64,000 bases of DNA, taken from positions 620,001 to 684,000 of the forward strand of contig CASHTG010000002.1 in assembly GCA_949357655.1 (NCBI GenBank), written 5' to 3'. Below the pieces are notes generated by a model, which searched no databases, was not told where the DNA came from, and worked only from the letters and a program-made list of their open reading frames with translations. The position numbers and the translations under genes are program-made. Of this stretch, positions 25,350 through 37,845 are shown one piece after another; the stretch's first letter is position 1, and each line of letters opens with the position of its first letter. The stretch is from Parascedosporium putredinis. Taxonomy: Eukaryota > Ascomycota > Sordariomycetes > Microascales > Microascaceae.

Positions 25350-25357
25350 TTCTTCCC
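24290..25357. other. Convergent intergenic region between het-C and the PP2C gene
   Basis: Both flanking genes end here, so it should carry two 3' untranslated regions. An AAATATATATATACC stretch at about 24435-24450, just after het-C, resembles an AT-rich 3'-end element. The rest contains purine-rich sequence and no gene. Confidence 0.5.
25313..25340 (+). repeat. (TC)14 microsatellite
   Basis: Perfect TC dinucleotide run of 28 bases, 18 bases before the PP2C stop codon and hence in its 3' untranslated region on the minus strand. Confidence 0.9.
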
Positions 25358-27330
25358 TCATCTCTTTCCGCGCCTCGGGTCAAGGGCCTCAGCCCTCCTC
25401 ATATCCCTCACCTCCTTGGTTCCCAAGCTACCCAGCCCGCCCTCGGACCTGCGCTCCCAACCACCGAGGCGGACGACGAGGCAGGTGGCGTTGTCGCCGT
25501 TTGTCGAGATCTCAGTCGCGAGGTTGACGACGTCCCTGGCGCCCTGGTCGGGGGTCTTGGCCTCCTTGACGATGTCGACAATCTCCTGGTCGCTGAGGGT
25601 GCCTGAGACGCCGTCCGAGCAGAGGACGAGGAAGGAGAACTGGGCGGGCGTCATGTCGAGGCGCGTCATCTCGGGCTCGGCGGAGACGCCGATGCGCTTG
25701 CTCTCGATGTCGCCAAAGGCGCGGCTGTTGGCGAGGCCCTGGATGCGTTGCTCGCCAAACGAGTCGCCCGTGACGAGGAGGCGGCGGGGGCGTAGCGGCG
25801 CAGGCGGCGGGCCTCGGCGGGGGCGGTGGGGTGGTGGTCCGAGGTGACGGGCGTGGCTAGGCCCGTGCTCGTGTCGCAGAGGATGGCGCGGGTGTCGCCC
25901 ACGTGCGCGACCATGAGCGTGGCGTGCGCGCTCGGGTGCCAAAAGGGCGTGGGCGTGGGCGTGGAGAGGAGGGCTACCGAGGCCGTCGAGCCGCCCTTGA
26001 ACCGCATGCTGCCCCCAATGCGCTGGCCGGAGGGCGTCGCGTGCGGGGCACCGAGGATCTCGTCGTTGTTGAAGGGCCGGTCGCCGGCCGTCAGATCGTG
26101 GGGTCCGGTTTGCGCGCCTGCGCGGAGATGAAGTCGAGGTCGGCGCGGAGAAAGGCGTACTCGAGGACGGATTCTACTGTGATTTCTGGGATATCGTCGT
26201 TGAGGTTAAAGTGCTCGGGTTGGAAGCGGCGGAAGTAACCGCCTACGGTATCGCGGTACTCCTTGATTAGATCCACGAGGTGGTGGATGGCGGATTTGAA
26301 GTCGCGGACTCTGGCGGGGACTGGGTCTGCGCCGTGGACGGCGGCCTTGTGTTCGGGCTCGGTGATGACGTCGTTGGCGTCCACCGTGGGGACGTTGCCC
26401 TGCATCTCCTTCTTGACCTCTTCGGCGGTCGCCATCTTGACTTGTTCGGAGCTCGAGGAGGGCTTGGGAGCATCCCTCTTTTCGCCATTAGCAGATGGCA
26501 TGCCCGGCCTATGCTTCTTCCCCAGGCTGCTTCGTAAACCAAGCTCCGAGGACGCTTCTTCTATGTACCCGTGAAGCTCGTCTCTCAAAAACTCGGAGCA
26601 CTCGCCTCCGCCATGCCCGTCAAAGACGGCAAAGTAGAATATCTGCGGGTCGCCAAAGGAACTGTCGGCGGGGTGACCTCGGCCTGTCTCTGCGAGTTGC
26701 GGACCAAGCTAATAGGGGCGCGCTTCGCAAAGGCCGGCATGTCTATCGTGCCGGCTTGGTCCGAGTCTTCGTTGTAAGGGCGCGTCCCCTCGCGGTGGCC
26801 CGGCCAAAGTGATGCTTGGCACTGCGCAGGGGATCCGCACAACTGTCATATCGCGGTTCGCCATGCCGGGCCCCGGGATAGAGGGGAGAATGACCCGGTT
26901 TCGGGGTATAGGGTGTTGACGCATCGCGGGGTAGATGCCCGGACCCTGCCATGCTTCGCCGGTCTGGATGCATGGAGGAGGAAGGAAGATGGGTGATGAA
27001 GTAGTTGTGGAACTTGCGCCGCGGCCTGATGAAGGTGCTGGGCGCGCTAGCTGGCTGCATCGTCATCTTGTGGGACTGGCTCGTAGCCGTGCACATGCTC
27101 TGGTGCGTGGAGGGTAGGTGGCGCGCGGCATCGCGAAGTACCGGGCGGTTCGGAGGAAGAAGAGGGTAGGGGTCCGTTTCGACGTCGAAGCCATGGTCGT
27201 GGTTGTGTGAGGATTCCTCGAGCGCCTCTCGCGCTACGGGGAGGGACTCGGGGAGAAGGAGCGTCGGGGTTGGCGAGAGACTGCGAGGGTTCGGCTCCGG
27301 AGCTGGGCTTGACGCGAAAGCGTCCGCCAA
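25358..27330 (-). CDS. ptc6: PP2C-family protein phosphatase, Ptc6-like (probably mitochondrial)
   Basis: Metal-dependent Ser/Thr phosphatase. PP2C motifs in order: TRPYNEDSDQAGTID (the RxxNED metal/phosphate site), FAVFDGHGGGECSEFLRDEL (motif DGHGG), MVAHVGDTRAILCD, GLANSRAFGD, LVLCSDGVSGTLSDQEIVDI (metal-binding SDG) and NGDNATCLVVRLGGWERR. The segment before the domain (FHNYFITHLPSSS, then SAKHHFG) and the end WERRSEGG...DPRRGKR match the fungal relatives of yeast Ptc6/Aup1, a mitochondrial phosphatase linked to mitophagy. Five breaks are each solved by one more base in a run: 26829-26832, 26786-26789, 26670-26673, 26100-26103 and 25786-25790 (G or C runs of 4-5). No intron is needed. The N-terminal 150 residues and the start are uncertain, since frames mix upstream of 26900. 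No catalytic residue is missing. Confidence 0.85.
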
Positions 27331-30300
27331 GGGAGGGTGTCATTGATGTTCAGTGGGGCCAAGTGTTGGGAGCAACGCCGACCCGTATCTTCGGCTTTGT
27401 GGAAGGGATGTGAAGGAGAGGAAAGACAAGGGTCGGTTTTTTTTGAGTGTCTGTTTTCGTTTGTTGGCTCAGATTTTCTCGTTAACTGGTAAAGACAACC
27501 TGGAAGACGAGGTGAGAAATCTGGTTGAGGAATACCCGGACGGTGGAAAGGACGTGAATCGCGCTTTCCCTCTCCGTCGAGATCTCCATCGGATGCCGGC
27601 GGCTTATCGCAACATGGTAATTGGGGTTTCAACGGGGAGATAAAGGGGGCCAAAGAGGCGATGCGAGGCTTCCGACACGCTGAGAAGAAAATTAAAAATA
27701 GAACTAGAAAATGGTAAAAGACGAAAGAAAAAGAAGGGGAAAAGTCGGTATCCCTCTCTCCTTCCGCAAAGAGGAGAAGGTTAGGAACGGAATGGAGTCG
27801 TTCAGTTAAGAAATTTCTTGTTAGCCTCCCCAGCAATTACCAGGCTAGGAAAGAGGAGCAGGCGGGAGGTCTTGGTGAGGGTCAAAATGCGACACTAGGA
27901 AAACATTGAGAAACAATGACGTTTGGGGAGCTGGGATGGTGGAATTTTCTTTTTCTTTTTCCTTTTCTTTTTTCTTTTCTCTCCGTCCCTCCCTGTTTTA
28001 CCAGCCTAACAGACTGCAGGCAGGCAAAACGTGGTAAACACGAGGGGGTCGAATCACAGTCATTTACTTGGTTTCCTCTTGTCTTTTTCTCTTTTTTCTC
28101 TTTTCTCTTTTTTCTCCTTTTTCTAGTTTCAATTTTTCTACTGTCTTGAAATGCCAACAAGATCATCATCTCCAAGGCTTTCTTTTTTTCTCCTCGGAAG
28201 GGATTGAGTGAGTTGGCCACGTAAGTCTGTAATTTGCACTGCCTTGATTGCTGAGCGCTGGGCCTCCAAAACAGCAAAAAGGGAGAGGGAGATTGATGCA
28301 GGCCCAACCCGTTCCCGAATCCAGCATCCGCCGCACAGCCGTTTGCTGAGAGGAGGGGGCGACCAAAAAGGGGGGTAGTTTCGGCCTATCCGCATCAATT
28401 GATCTTCTGTGCTCCCTCAACCTGCCAGAGGGAGGGTGGGTCGGAGAAGTCTCGGTAAGGGCGGACAGTGGACGACGGTTCCTGGGATTAAGGCACAGCT
28501 CAAGTCACCAGGGCTGACGGTGAAACAAGCTTATCAATTGGCTGGAAACTCGGGGAACATGCGAAGTATGGTTGGAGGTGTTCACGAACCTCAGCGCGCA
28601 GTCCTGGCGGTGTCACGGGGCTGACCTGCGCTTTGTGCATATCAATTGATACGATACTTCGTACATCAAGACGGAGCAGTCGAGAGACGATCAGATTGAG
28701 CGACGGAGGGAAATCGCATCAGTCAATGGGATTGGCACTGTCAACAATCACTGTGGTAATGCGAAGCCATACAGTGCCATCTAACCTAAGTTGGCTGCCG
28801 GCCCCCACCAAACGCGCTCAACAAATTGGCCTGCGGCTTGCATCACGCTGGGCTTTGAGGACGCGCGCATCGTGAACCCATGACCATTCCTCAGCCATCA
28901 AGCATGCATGAATACCAAAGCCCTAGACGCTGTAAAAGTTACCTGTAGCCCCGAATCCCAACATCAAACGCTCCATCCTCAACATGACACTGTCTAACAG
29001 AAACTCCCCTTGCTATCATTGACTGCTGCGTATCCCTTGCATGTAGGTGATGCTCGCTGAGCAGAGTTTGTGTACTTGTAAAAGGCATAGGCAAAGATTG
29101 CGCTATCCAACGGGATTCGATAGAAGGAGTCCCTTCTTCCTCTCTCTCCTTTCGTGGTAGACCTGGACTCTCTAGGTTCCGAGACGCGGAACAACCCTTC
29201 GGACGCGCTATCCTTTTTCTCGGGCTCGGTTCGACTCTCGGTCCCGGAGGTCCCTTGCTCAGAAAGCAAGTGCGGCGCCGGCATGCTCGGTAGGTATCCA
29301 CTTGCCGTCTATTGCGACTGGGCAATTCTCCGCGGCTGAGAACATTGCTAGATTCTGCGGCAACCTCGGGATAGATGTTTAAATAACCTCGCGAGCGTTC
29401 ATGCGGTGTGCGCGTGCATTTGCAAAGTATTGGTGTTTTATCATAAACCGATACCCAGTTATCTTAGTAGTAGTATTATTCATATGTACAGCGAAAAGGC
29501 CCATCGGAAGCCCGATCCTTTCTGGTCCAGCTTGAGACGACTTCCCCGTCTCATCCTCCGGCCATTGCCGTTTCCGCCTCGTATCGGGTCTTTGTATATG
29601 CGCCTGTAAAATGTGTGCAAGTGCGCTCGTGGGTTCCTTGCGTGCGTGAGCAAGCACACCACGCGTAATGGTATCCTCCGTCAGGAACCAAGTACCCGTG
29701 CCTCCAGTGAGCCTCTTCGCCGGTAATTTTCCAGGAAGAATTTTCGGTTCTTTAGAGCCTCATAACATAAAAAAGAAAAAAGGAACAAGGGAGGAAAAAG
29801 AAGAAGGAAGAAAAGGAAAAAAAGTCTAGTTTGATACGACAGAAAATAAAAAGAGGGAAAGATGCGACAGCGAAGGGTGTGGATACAGTATACAGGCAGC
29901 AGGGCTGGAGGGAGGTACTAAGAATGATAATATAAAGAGCGAGCATAAGAAAAAGCGAAACATCCAAGGTTTGGAAAAGAGGCAAAGGAAAGCGAAAGAA
30001 TGGTGGTCGTATTATCAGGGCAGAGCTGGAAGACCATCACGGCCAAATGTGGTGTTGGGTACTGATCGGTTTGAATTTGTATCCAGGAGATTCGAATCGT
30101 AGCGAAGGAAACCAAGCGAAAGGGAAGTCCTGAAAGTTCGGACACAAGCCGAGGTGCACGGCAAGATGCGCCACTCCCCATGCCATGGCGATATTAAACG
30201 GTGCCTAGTGAATTAAGGGGCAAAGGAAATTGGAGAAGAGGGGAACAGTATTCAGAAAGCGTAGCGGTATGGTGATGAGTTCGCGAAACCAGGCACATTC

Positions 30301-30505
30301 GGGCGTTCGTGGGATATATCGGCTAGGGGGCCTAAAAGCGTCGGGAATGGCCTCAGTGTTTTAGTCGCACCAACGCCCCCACGCCTCTTCGTCGGTGGTG
30401 GAGATAGCAATCTATGCCAGACCCGAGTGTGCAAACTACTTCGGGTGCAATTCTAGAAAGGGTCTAAAAGATGCCATCGCATGCCAATGTTTGTCGTGGC
30501 CGGAT
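27331..30505. other. Intergenic, no gene recognised
   Basis: About 3.2 kb with no convincing coding sequence. Pyrimidine-rich tracts occur at 27945-27985 and 28075-28130. The left end should hold the PP2C promoter, and the right end (about 30200-30505) the 3' region of the PI synthase gene. Short open frames lack family motifs. Confidence 0.5.
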
Positions 30506-31692
30506 TTACGCGGTCTTGGGCTTCCTTGGCAAGCCCTGGGCCCGCCTGTGTTCGACATCGACCTCGGCCAGCCACTTACTCGCCTTCACGAGCTGCACCA
30601 CGTTGATAATCTGCTTGCCCGCCATGATGGGGAAGCTGATGCCCGCGAGGATCCATGGAATCGTGGAATCCATCTTGTTGGCACGGGCAAACTCTAGCGC
30701 GGCAGCGCTGTAGGGATCGGGGAAGATCTGGTTGAGAAGGGACGAGTTGACCTGGGCTCCGGCGTGGATGTCGGCGGCAACCTTGTCGTCCCCGACAGAC
30801 CTGAGGAGAGAAGGCGAGAGAAGAGGCGAGGAGAACGAGAGGAGGTAAAGGGCAATGAAGAAGAGCTCGTTGAAGGTGCAGAAGATGAACAAAACGGTCT
30901 GTCACAGGCGAGTTAGCATCCAGGTTAGCTGGAGAAGTTTGCCCTGGGGGCTAGTCGACGCCACCACGGCGTAGTGATTAGAGCAAACGTACCCTGTTCG
31001 TGTAGTACAAGTTGAGAATCTTGCTCTGCGACTTGTCGATGTTCTTGTGGCTGCTATTGGAGCCACCAACAACTAGGCTCGCGTACATGTGCATATAATG
31101 ACTGGCGAGGTCGAGAGAGATGAGGCCCTGGAAGAGGATAGCCCATCGGGGAAAGCGGACGACAGGAAGACCAAGAGGCAGGCAGTCGTGCATCGATCAG
31201 TTACCATGTCAAGGATAGCACCGAAGCGGGTCGATTGTTCGAACCACCGCGCGGCGTACCCGTCGAGGGCATCAAGGAGGCAGGATATCGAGTATAGGAG
31301 GCAGCACGTGCGCGGGTGCAAGGGCATGTAGTAGAGAGATGCGACGGCAAGGACAATTCGGAAGTAGCCTAACCACAGCGCGCCAGGAACTGTTAGCGAA
31401 ATCGAATTGTCATGATCACGAGCAAGCATCCCTGTCTCGACGGCGCGAACGCGGTTCTAATAGAACCGCAAAGGTCGGGGCTGCACATACCAATGATATT
31501 AGGCCAGAAAAGGAAGATGTTCTCCTTTTCCGCGTGTTCCGAGAGAGCCGGACCGGCGTGAGCGGAGCCATTGCCGTTCATCGCTGCACCATTGGCCTTG
31601 ATAGCGATGGGATCTTGAATTTCGACAGCGGGCGCGGGAGATCCAGACTGAGCGGCCTGGGCGGCCTGTCTCCGGGTTTGACGCGTAGACAT
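30506..31692 (-). CDS. PIS1: Phosphatidylinositol synthase (CDP-diacylglycerol-inositol 3-phosphatidyltransferase)
   Basis: Integral ER enzyme that transfers the phosphatidyl group of CDP-diacylglycerol to inositol. The CDP-alcohol phosphotransferase signature is complete: DGYAAR, eight residues, G, AIL, D, MVT, D (within LDALDGYAARWFEQSTRF and GAILDMVTDR). Several hydrophobic segments follow, for example CTTACLLVFLSSAF and LFIFCTFNELFFIALYLLSF. Three exons fit: 31692-31491, 31368-30993 and 30898-30506, joined as NIIGYFRIV and YYTNRTVLFIF with donors GTATGT and GTACGT. The hydrophilic N-terminus (MSTRQTRRQAAQ) is normal for fungal orthologues. One frameshift lies at G4 31148-31151 (coding C4, five expected) between SSAFP and RWAILFQ. 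Because the gene is essential in yeast, this break is probably a sequence error. Confidence 0.93.
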
Positions 31693-34600
31693 TGGGGGCG
31701 GATTGATGGATGAAAAACTTGGGGGACGATGGCGTCGATCCGGGGTCGGAAAGGGGTGGCTCGAAATTTAGGGAGGAAAAAAGCTGGCCTGCGCAGTGGG
31801 GACTAGCTACGGGTGCTTTGGGGGTTTATTCTCTTTCCTTGCGTAAACCGCTTCGGACAGGGAAACCCAAGTGAGGTGGAAAGATGCCCGATTATTAGGG
31901 TGGCTCGTTCGACGGAGGTCAACTGCGTGAGGTGAAGATAGGCAGCTGGTGATCGAAAGGGCGAGCAAGAGCTAGGAGAACACCTTGGCTACCACGACAG
32001 GTGATTTTCGCGAGTTTGGGGAGAAGACAAGTAGTTGATTAAAGGGCAAAAGCGAGTCAGCGACGAAAACGCTGGTGTCGTGAGCAAGACCTCGAGGGGC
32101 GGAAAGGAGCGTGGAGAAGAGGACAAGATGAAAAAAGAGATAGAAGTGGAAAAGCGGGATAGGAGAGAGTTTCCAAGCTGGTGGGCAGGGAAGAGAGGCG
32201 ACTTGCAAGATGGGCAGCAAAGACTGGCCAGGAAGGTTTTGGAAGGAAGTTGTCATGATTGGTGATTGGCCTCTTATCAGCAAGTAGAATCAACCTCGAA
32301 GCACGGGTGCTCTTGGCGCTTACGCCAAAGTACAAGTTACCTCTAGCGATGACGACCACACCGGCTCCAGTGCCAAGTGCAGGGGATGGACAGACAAGAA
32401 GCCAGGCAGGATTACGCGAGCAGCGGAGGGCCCACCACATGTTTCTCTGGGCCTCGACATCTAAAATTATCTGTTGGCGCGCCTTGATCCTCAAATCACA
32501 CCCGAGATTGTATTTCAGTATCGTGATATATTGTGCTTGATCTGAATTCGCTTTTTTTTATTAAAAGAATAGGTCTCGGAAACGTTGGAGCTAGCTGACA
32601 TGGTGCCCGGCGTGGCTGTTGCTGTCAGCGCTGGCGGTGCTGTGGCCAAGCCGAGCTCCATTTGGTGGAGAACACCGAGCTGCAGCCACTCAACGCGTCA
32701 TCACCTGTAGTGTTCGCATCAGATGTCTTTTTCCCCAGACATGCCCTCGATGGACAAACGGTGGTGCGGTGGGAGACAATGGAGCCTTATCTTCCCTCGG
32801 CGGCAAGGAGGACACGTGCAACCCTCGACTGTTCTTCTAGAATCCCGACATTACTTTGACGAGGAAGAGCGATAAGCCAACCCTCCCTGTGCCTCCTTGA
32901 GTTGCAGGCGTCCTCGACACCCTACCGAAATTTCCAGGTTCGCTCGACTGCGCAACATTCACCTCGTTCGGGCCCGTTGCACGAGGTCCAGGTGAATCAA
33001 TACTTGAACCGTTTCCACCAAAGAGAAGGCTCGGGGCGCGACATCTTGGAGAAGCCCACTCCTAAGGATCTCCTTTTTCTACTTCCTTCTTTCCTTTTTC
33101 CCCCTTCCTCTTGAGACCCTCTTTGGGCTTACTACTCGTCAAGGTAATTTCTGCGGGGCAATGGATGACTGGCATGCTATAGATGTCGGCGAATGCACTC
33201 GACACCTTCCGAGACCAGCGCTCAATTGAAAACGGGCCAGCCACGGCCAGATGTAGCCCTTGCTGCAAGGCGGATCTATCGACCACCTAGACAACCATTC
33301 GTGACCTCGAGAAGTCCTATGGAGAACAAGTAAAGAATGAATCAAAAGTAGAAAGGAGGAAAGAGAAAGGAATCCGAGATACTACATTTGACAAAGGCTG
33401 GAAAAGGTGACGGGCATCAATCGTGGCACATGGCGCAGAGAGATCGAGAGGAGACGAATAATATTGACATTCCAGCCGACAGCGGATGGCTCGGGTCTCC
33501 ACGTCTTGATCCTGGCTTGATTAATTTAAGGCACGTCCCGTGTATTAATAGCAACCTAAACCCCGGTGCAGTGCATTGGGTCTGTGAACTGCGATTAGTT
33601 CATGGCACTGGTGCGCCCTACGTCCCGGTTTTTCCAAACCCCTGTTTTGCGGGTAGGAGTTTCAAGTTTTGATCTCGCCCATTGTGGCAGACCAGGCGAG
33701 GTCTACTGGATTTCTCTTGAGCAAAGTAGCTATTATACGTCTGGACCAAGGCTTTTGAAGATTCAATCAGACGCCAAGCCCTCCAAGTTCTCGCGGGCAT
33801 GTAACGTAGGCTGAGCCGGAGCTGTGAAACTCCAGCCAAAGCACACGCACTTCCGCTACGGGTTGGAAGGAAAGCGAATGGAGGGCATCGTCGCGTTGGC
33901 CGAAATGCGGTCACTACTCGAGACACCATCGGACCCGATTAGTACAGCTGCTGTATCATGCAAGGAGCGTCGACGCAGAGGCCTAGGGCTATCGGCACGT
34001 AATGTCAAAAATCACCTGATCTCCCCTCAACTTTGAGGGAAACCCCGCTTCCGCGGATGTTCGAGAACGCCGTAATTCTGCGGTGTCTTTCTCGGAATCT
34101 CGTTGGACACGATAGATTTTCATGTCATTCCAGATCCTCAGACAGCGCTTCTGTCCGATCGCTCTTCAGCAAGGGGTAGTTTCCTCGATGAGCGGGTCTT
34201 CGTCGATGATCTACAGGTCGATTTGATCGCCTGCCTTCATGCGAAAGGGCTCTCGCTGTAAAGGGGAGAGGAGCGATACAAAGGAGCCCCCAGCAAAATC
34301 AGTCGAGGATAGCAAGCATCGTGGACAAGAAACCCATGGGCGAGTTGATGTCCACAGACGGACCGGTGGATGGGAAGACGACTTCTGACACGCGCAAGGC
34401 CACCTCGTGTGGTGGCAAATTCTGGACGGCTCGCAACGCTCATCGTTCTCTTGCACCCAACGTCCTTTCCGTATTGATGGCCAAATTAGTAAGGGACGGA
34501 AGACACGGAGGCGATCCGGATGAGATAGCGCTGTGATTACTAGATTCCCACGGTCTAGACTTGAGACAAACGAGTTAATGCTGTCGCCAACTTAGCTGGG

Positions 34601-35668
34601 TTGAGACCAGGTTAAGGGCCAGGTCGGTCCTCGCGCGGGTGTCGAGCTCCACCTCCAACTCAAAATGGCATCATGAAAGATAAATCAGGGTTGGCCTAGT
34701 CCGCAGGGGCGGAGGTTTTTACTCCACTTGGGGCCTTGATGTGATGGTGGTGTTCCGCTGGCAGACACCAAGCGAGGTTGAAAACTTGAAGTATCGGCAT
34801 TCTTGGCGGCGGTAGGGTGGGGCCAGCTCCTCTGGTCGTGGACCGGGTTGGAGCTCTCAAGCGTGTAAATCCCACTAGACAGGAGATGCTTGAGCAGCGC
34901 CGCCGGAACTGGCCGCCACCTAGAGCGCCGTTTATATCCGTGAGATCACTGCAGGCAATAGCTTGAGACGTGTACGAGTGCATAGGTTAGAGGTGAGGCG
35001 TCAATAGCAGCCCAAGCCCATCTCCACTCCTTTTGTTCTTCTCTTTTTTTTTTTTTTTCCTTTCGAGATGAGCGGATCCGTAACGTGTGATGGGGGATTC
35101 TGTTGATACGTCATATCAAAGGTGTGATGAAACCGAGAGTGTGGTAAGAAATAAAAGCACGACGAGGTCGGAAGAAGAGCCTGCACGGAAGGCTAACGGA
35201 CTGCTCTTGTAATTGGAATTCAACCCTGGCCTGACATGATGTCGGAGAGGGACGACGAGACAGCCCCAACCATGGGACTAGGCAAGCACGGATGCCATCT
35301 GTGGATAGAAAAGATGTTTGTGCGACGCACACAAACACACTCAACCGACTTCACATCGCGCGTCTGGCCATCATGGAATGGGCACATCATCAGACGCCTC
35401 GACCCCGGCCGAGGTGGCGAAAGACGAGACGGTGATGGGGCTGCCTCTTCGTAATGGATGGCACAAAGAACTACGTCCCTTGCTAGTTCGAGGATCTCGG
35501 CTCGATGGCTGCAAGGTACAAGGGATAATTGCGGAGGATGGCCCTGAAGAGGCCACCCGCCTTTGACGACGGGGAAACCCCTTGAAGGGTCTGGTGAATG
35601 ACGAAGCTTACGTAGTCCCCGAAGCTTAATGCGTGCGATGCAATGAGAAAGCTAGGCGGCCGGTGTTG

Positions 35669-35700
35669 ATTGATCAATGGATTGATCAATGGATTGATCC
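35669..35700 (+). repeat. 12-bp tandem repeat (ATTGATCAATGG)
   Basis: Two full copies and one partial copy of a 12-base unit containing the palindrome TTGATCAA. It lies in the gene-free region upstream of pyrG. Confidence 0.85.
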
Positions 35701-36295
35701 AGATGGATCCAGTTGAGTGGCCTCCCTCGTCAAAAGCCCGAATCATATCCGCCGCCGAAGACTTCGAGCCTCGGTGTCCAAATAACGACTTCTTTTGTCC
35801 TGAACCTTAAATTTCGAGGCGAAGAAGGGCAAGGCTTCGTACCCGAGGCCTCTTCTCGGGGGTTTCCCTTCCATCACAGTGTCTCAACCTCAAACAAGGA
35901 GACGACCTGTTCTTCTGGGCCCAGTCCGAGGAAAAGCAACATCTGATAGAATCCGACTGCTATCTGACAGTAAGCCTCTCCAGGAGGGGGCTTGCATCCC
36001 CGAGATCCCATCACGCAAGCCCATACACCCCTCATTTCCACCTAGGCGAGCCGACGTGCTTGGGTTCACGGGCAAGGTTTACCCATCCAGGGAGCCGGCT
36101 GGTTCAATAGATTGATCCTCGCGTCCTGCAAATCCCCATCCCGTGCAGAAGTCGGGACTGGACCTTTGTCTGGAACTGGGGTTTGGTCTTACCTTTTGGT
36201 CATAGTCAGGCTCGAGGAAGGGAAGGGCTGGGGGAGGAGAGGGCGTCCCCACTTTCAAGCGGAGCCGTGCTTGGTACGCAAGTACGGTACGGTAC

Positions 36296-36392
36296 ACTAC
36301 ACACCCGCACCGCACCGCACCGCAGCACACTACACCTTGACCACGCTACACCACACTACACCACACTACACCACACTCCACTGCATACAGCA
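36296..36392 (+). repeat. CACTACACCA-type minisatellite
   Basis: A CGCAC series (36306-36325) passes into several near-perfect decamers of CACTACACCA, giving a purine-poor block of about 100 bases in the pyrG upstream desert. Confidence 0.8.
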
Positions 36393-37059
36393 GCCTACGC
36401 TGGCTCTGTGCGCTTGCACGACTCATTGCCAGTGCGCGTGCTGTGCTCTTTTTGGGACAGTTGCGGGAACCCGTTGCCTCCCACTTTGCAACCCTGGTTC
36501 ACCACCGATCCATCCCACCTTCCCTTGTCCCTTGTCCCTTGAACCCCGCCGCCTCTCCAAAGTCTACTACACTCCAGCACCGCATCCCATCTCCCAGAAA
36601 GTCATGGATGGCCGGATCTATGGATATCTTCATTTGATACCTCACCTCGCCCGAACGGGCTGTCAGCCGAACTAAATGGGATTGATAGATGGGTGGCCAA
36701 TGTACCCCGTGCTTCAATGAGGACGGAACCGGCCCCCTCCCTCCCCTTCCCCTCCTAGCTTTTGCATATCCACAAAAATCTTTTGTCATTAATCCCATCG
36801 ACTAACGCTTTTGCGAAACGTCTCGCTCACTCCCGGATGGGGCCCATTTAGCAAGACGCACCCACCAGCCTACTTTGAGTTGACATGTCCTGGGGGCAAG
36901 GGTACACTTACGACCTGCGCATCATAGCTATTGATACACCCTTCCCGTTCTTGATCACCTCGCTCTCTCCCGGTCAAACTCGACAGGTCTGAGCTCCTCA
37001 TCAGAGCAATTGCCCCTCTTCCCTGGGAATTGGGAACTGCATTCTCACTCATTTCCCCT

Positions 37060-37300
37060 TGCACTATATATATCGTCTTGCCACCAACCTCGGACCTCTG
37101 CCCGAGTCCACATTCTCCAATCGTCTCAATACTTCTTTTTTTTACCCCCACATCTCTTGCCCGACCCTTTCCTTGAACCCTCATTGGTCTCTACTCTAGT
37201 ATCCGACACCCTCCACTGCTCACTTTGCTCCTCACTTTTTTTCTTCTTTCCTCTCCACAAACACGCATTTACCCCCAATCTCCCACAAATCTAGTGACAA
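37060..37300 (+). promoter_or_regulatory. Possible pyrG core promoter: TATA-like stretch followed by CT-rich leader
   Basis: An ACTATATATATCG element lies at about 37064-37076, followed by long CT-rich sequence. TATA-like boxes before pyrimidine tracts are common in filamentous fungal promoters. The distance to the ATG (about 770 bases) is long, so a leader intron or a different start site is possible. This is suggestive only. Confidence 0.3.
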
Positions 37301-37845
37301 CTCGGCGCGCAACTGTTGCTTGCTGGCGAGCGCCGACTTCTAACTTGGCCTGCATCCGACCCCGCCTGTCTTATCGTCTCCGGCCCTTCTCATCCTGACC
37401 CCTGCGTTGAACGAACCGGCCCCGACGAGCTCGACATCGAAAGAGTGCCTGTGGTTCGGAATCTTCCCTGCCTGACCAATACCGCCGCACTACCCTCGTT
37501 GGCACGCCGCTGCATTGCATATCGGCACCTCTTGAATTCTTCCAACCAACCACATTTGAGGGGCAAGAAAAACGCGGGACCTAGACAGCATACAAGAGGA
37601 GAGATCTGAGGGGAGAGAAAGAAGAAAAAAGGACAGTAGGTGCCTGAACCCTAAAAAGCGCAGAGAAACAGTCTGTTATATCCCCTCAAAGAGGCATACC
37701 ACGCTGTTTCTATAAAGCCTCGGGGTCAGCTTAGCATCCAAGACTCCCTTTGCCTCTTGTGTCGAGATTGCGGACAATACAAACGTCCTCGCCTGCCGAA
37801 CTCGTATCACCACAGGGTCACGTTCCGCTCATAGCAACACTCGCA

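Larger units (their letters stand above)
31693..37845. other. Gene desert upstream of pyrG, no gene recognised
   Basis: About 6.1 kb without a recognisable protein, tRNA or transposase fragment. The left few hundred bases are the PIS1 promoter. Short repeats at 35669-35700 and about 36296-36392 are listed separately. The final 800 bases (from about 37050) are CT-rich and probably belong to the pyrG promoter and leader. Confidence 0.5.
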
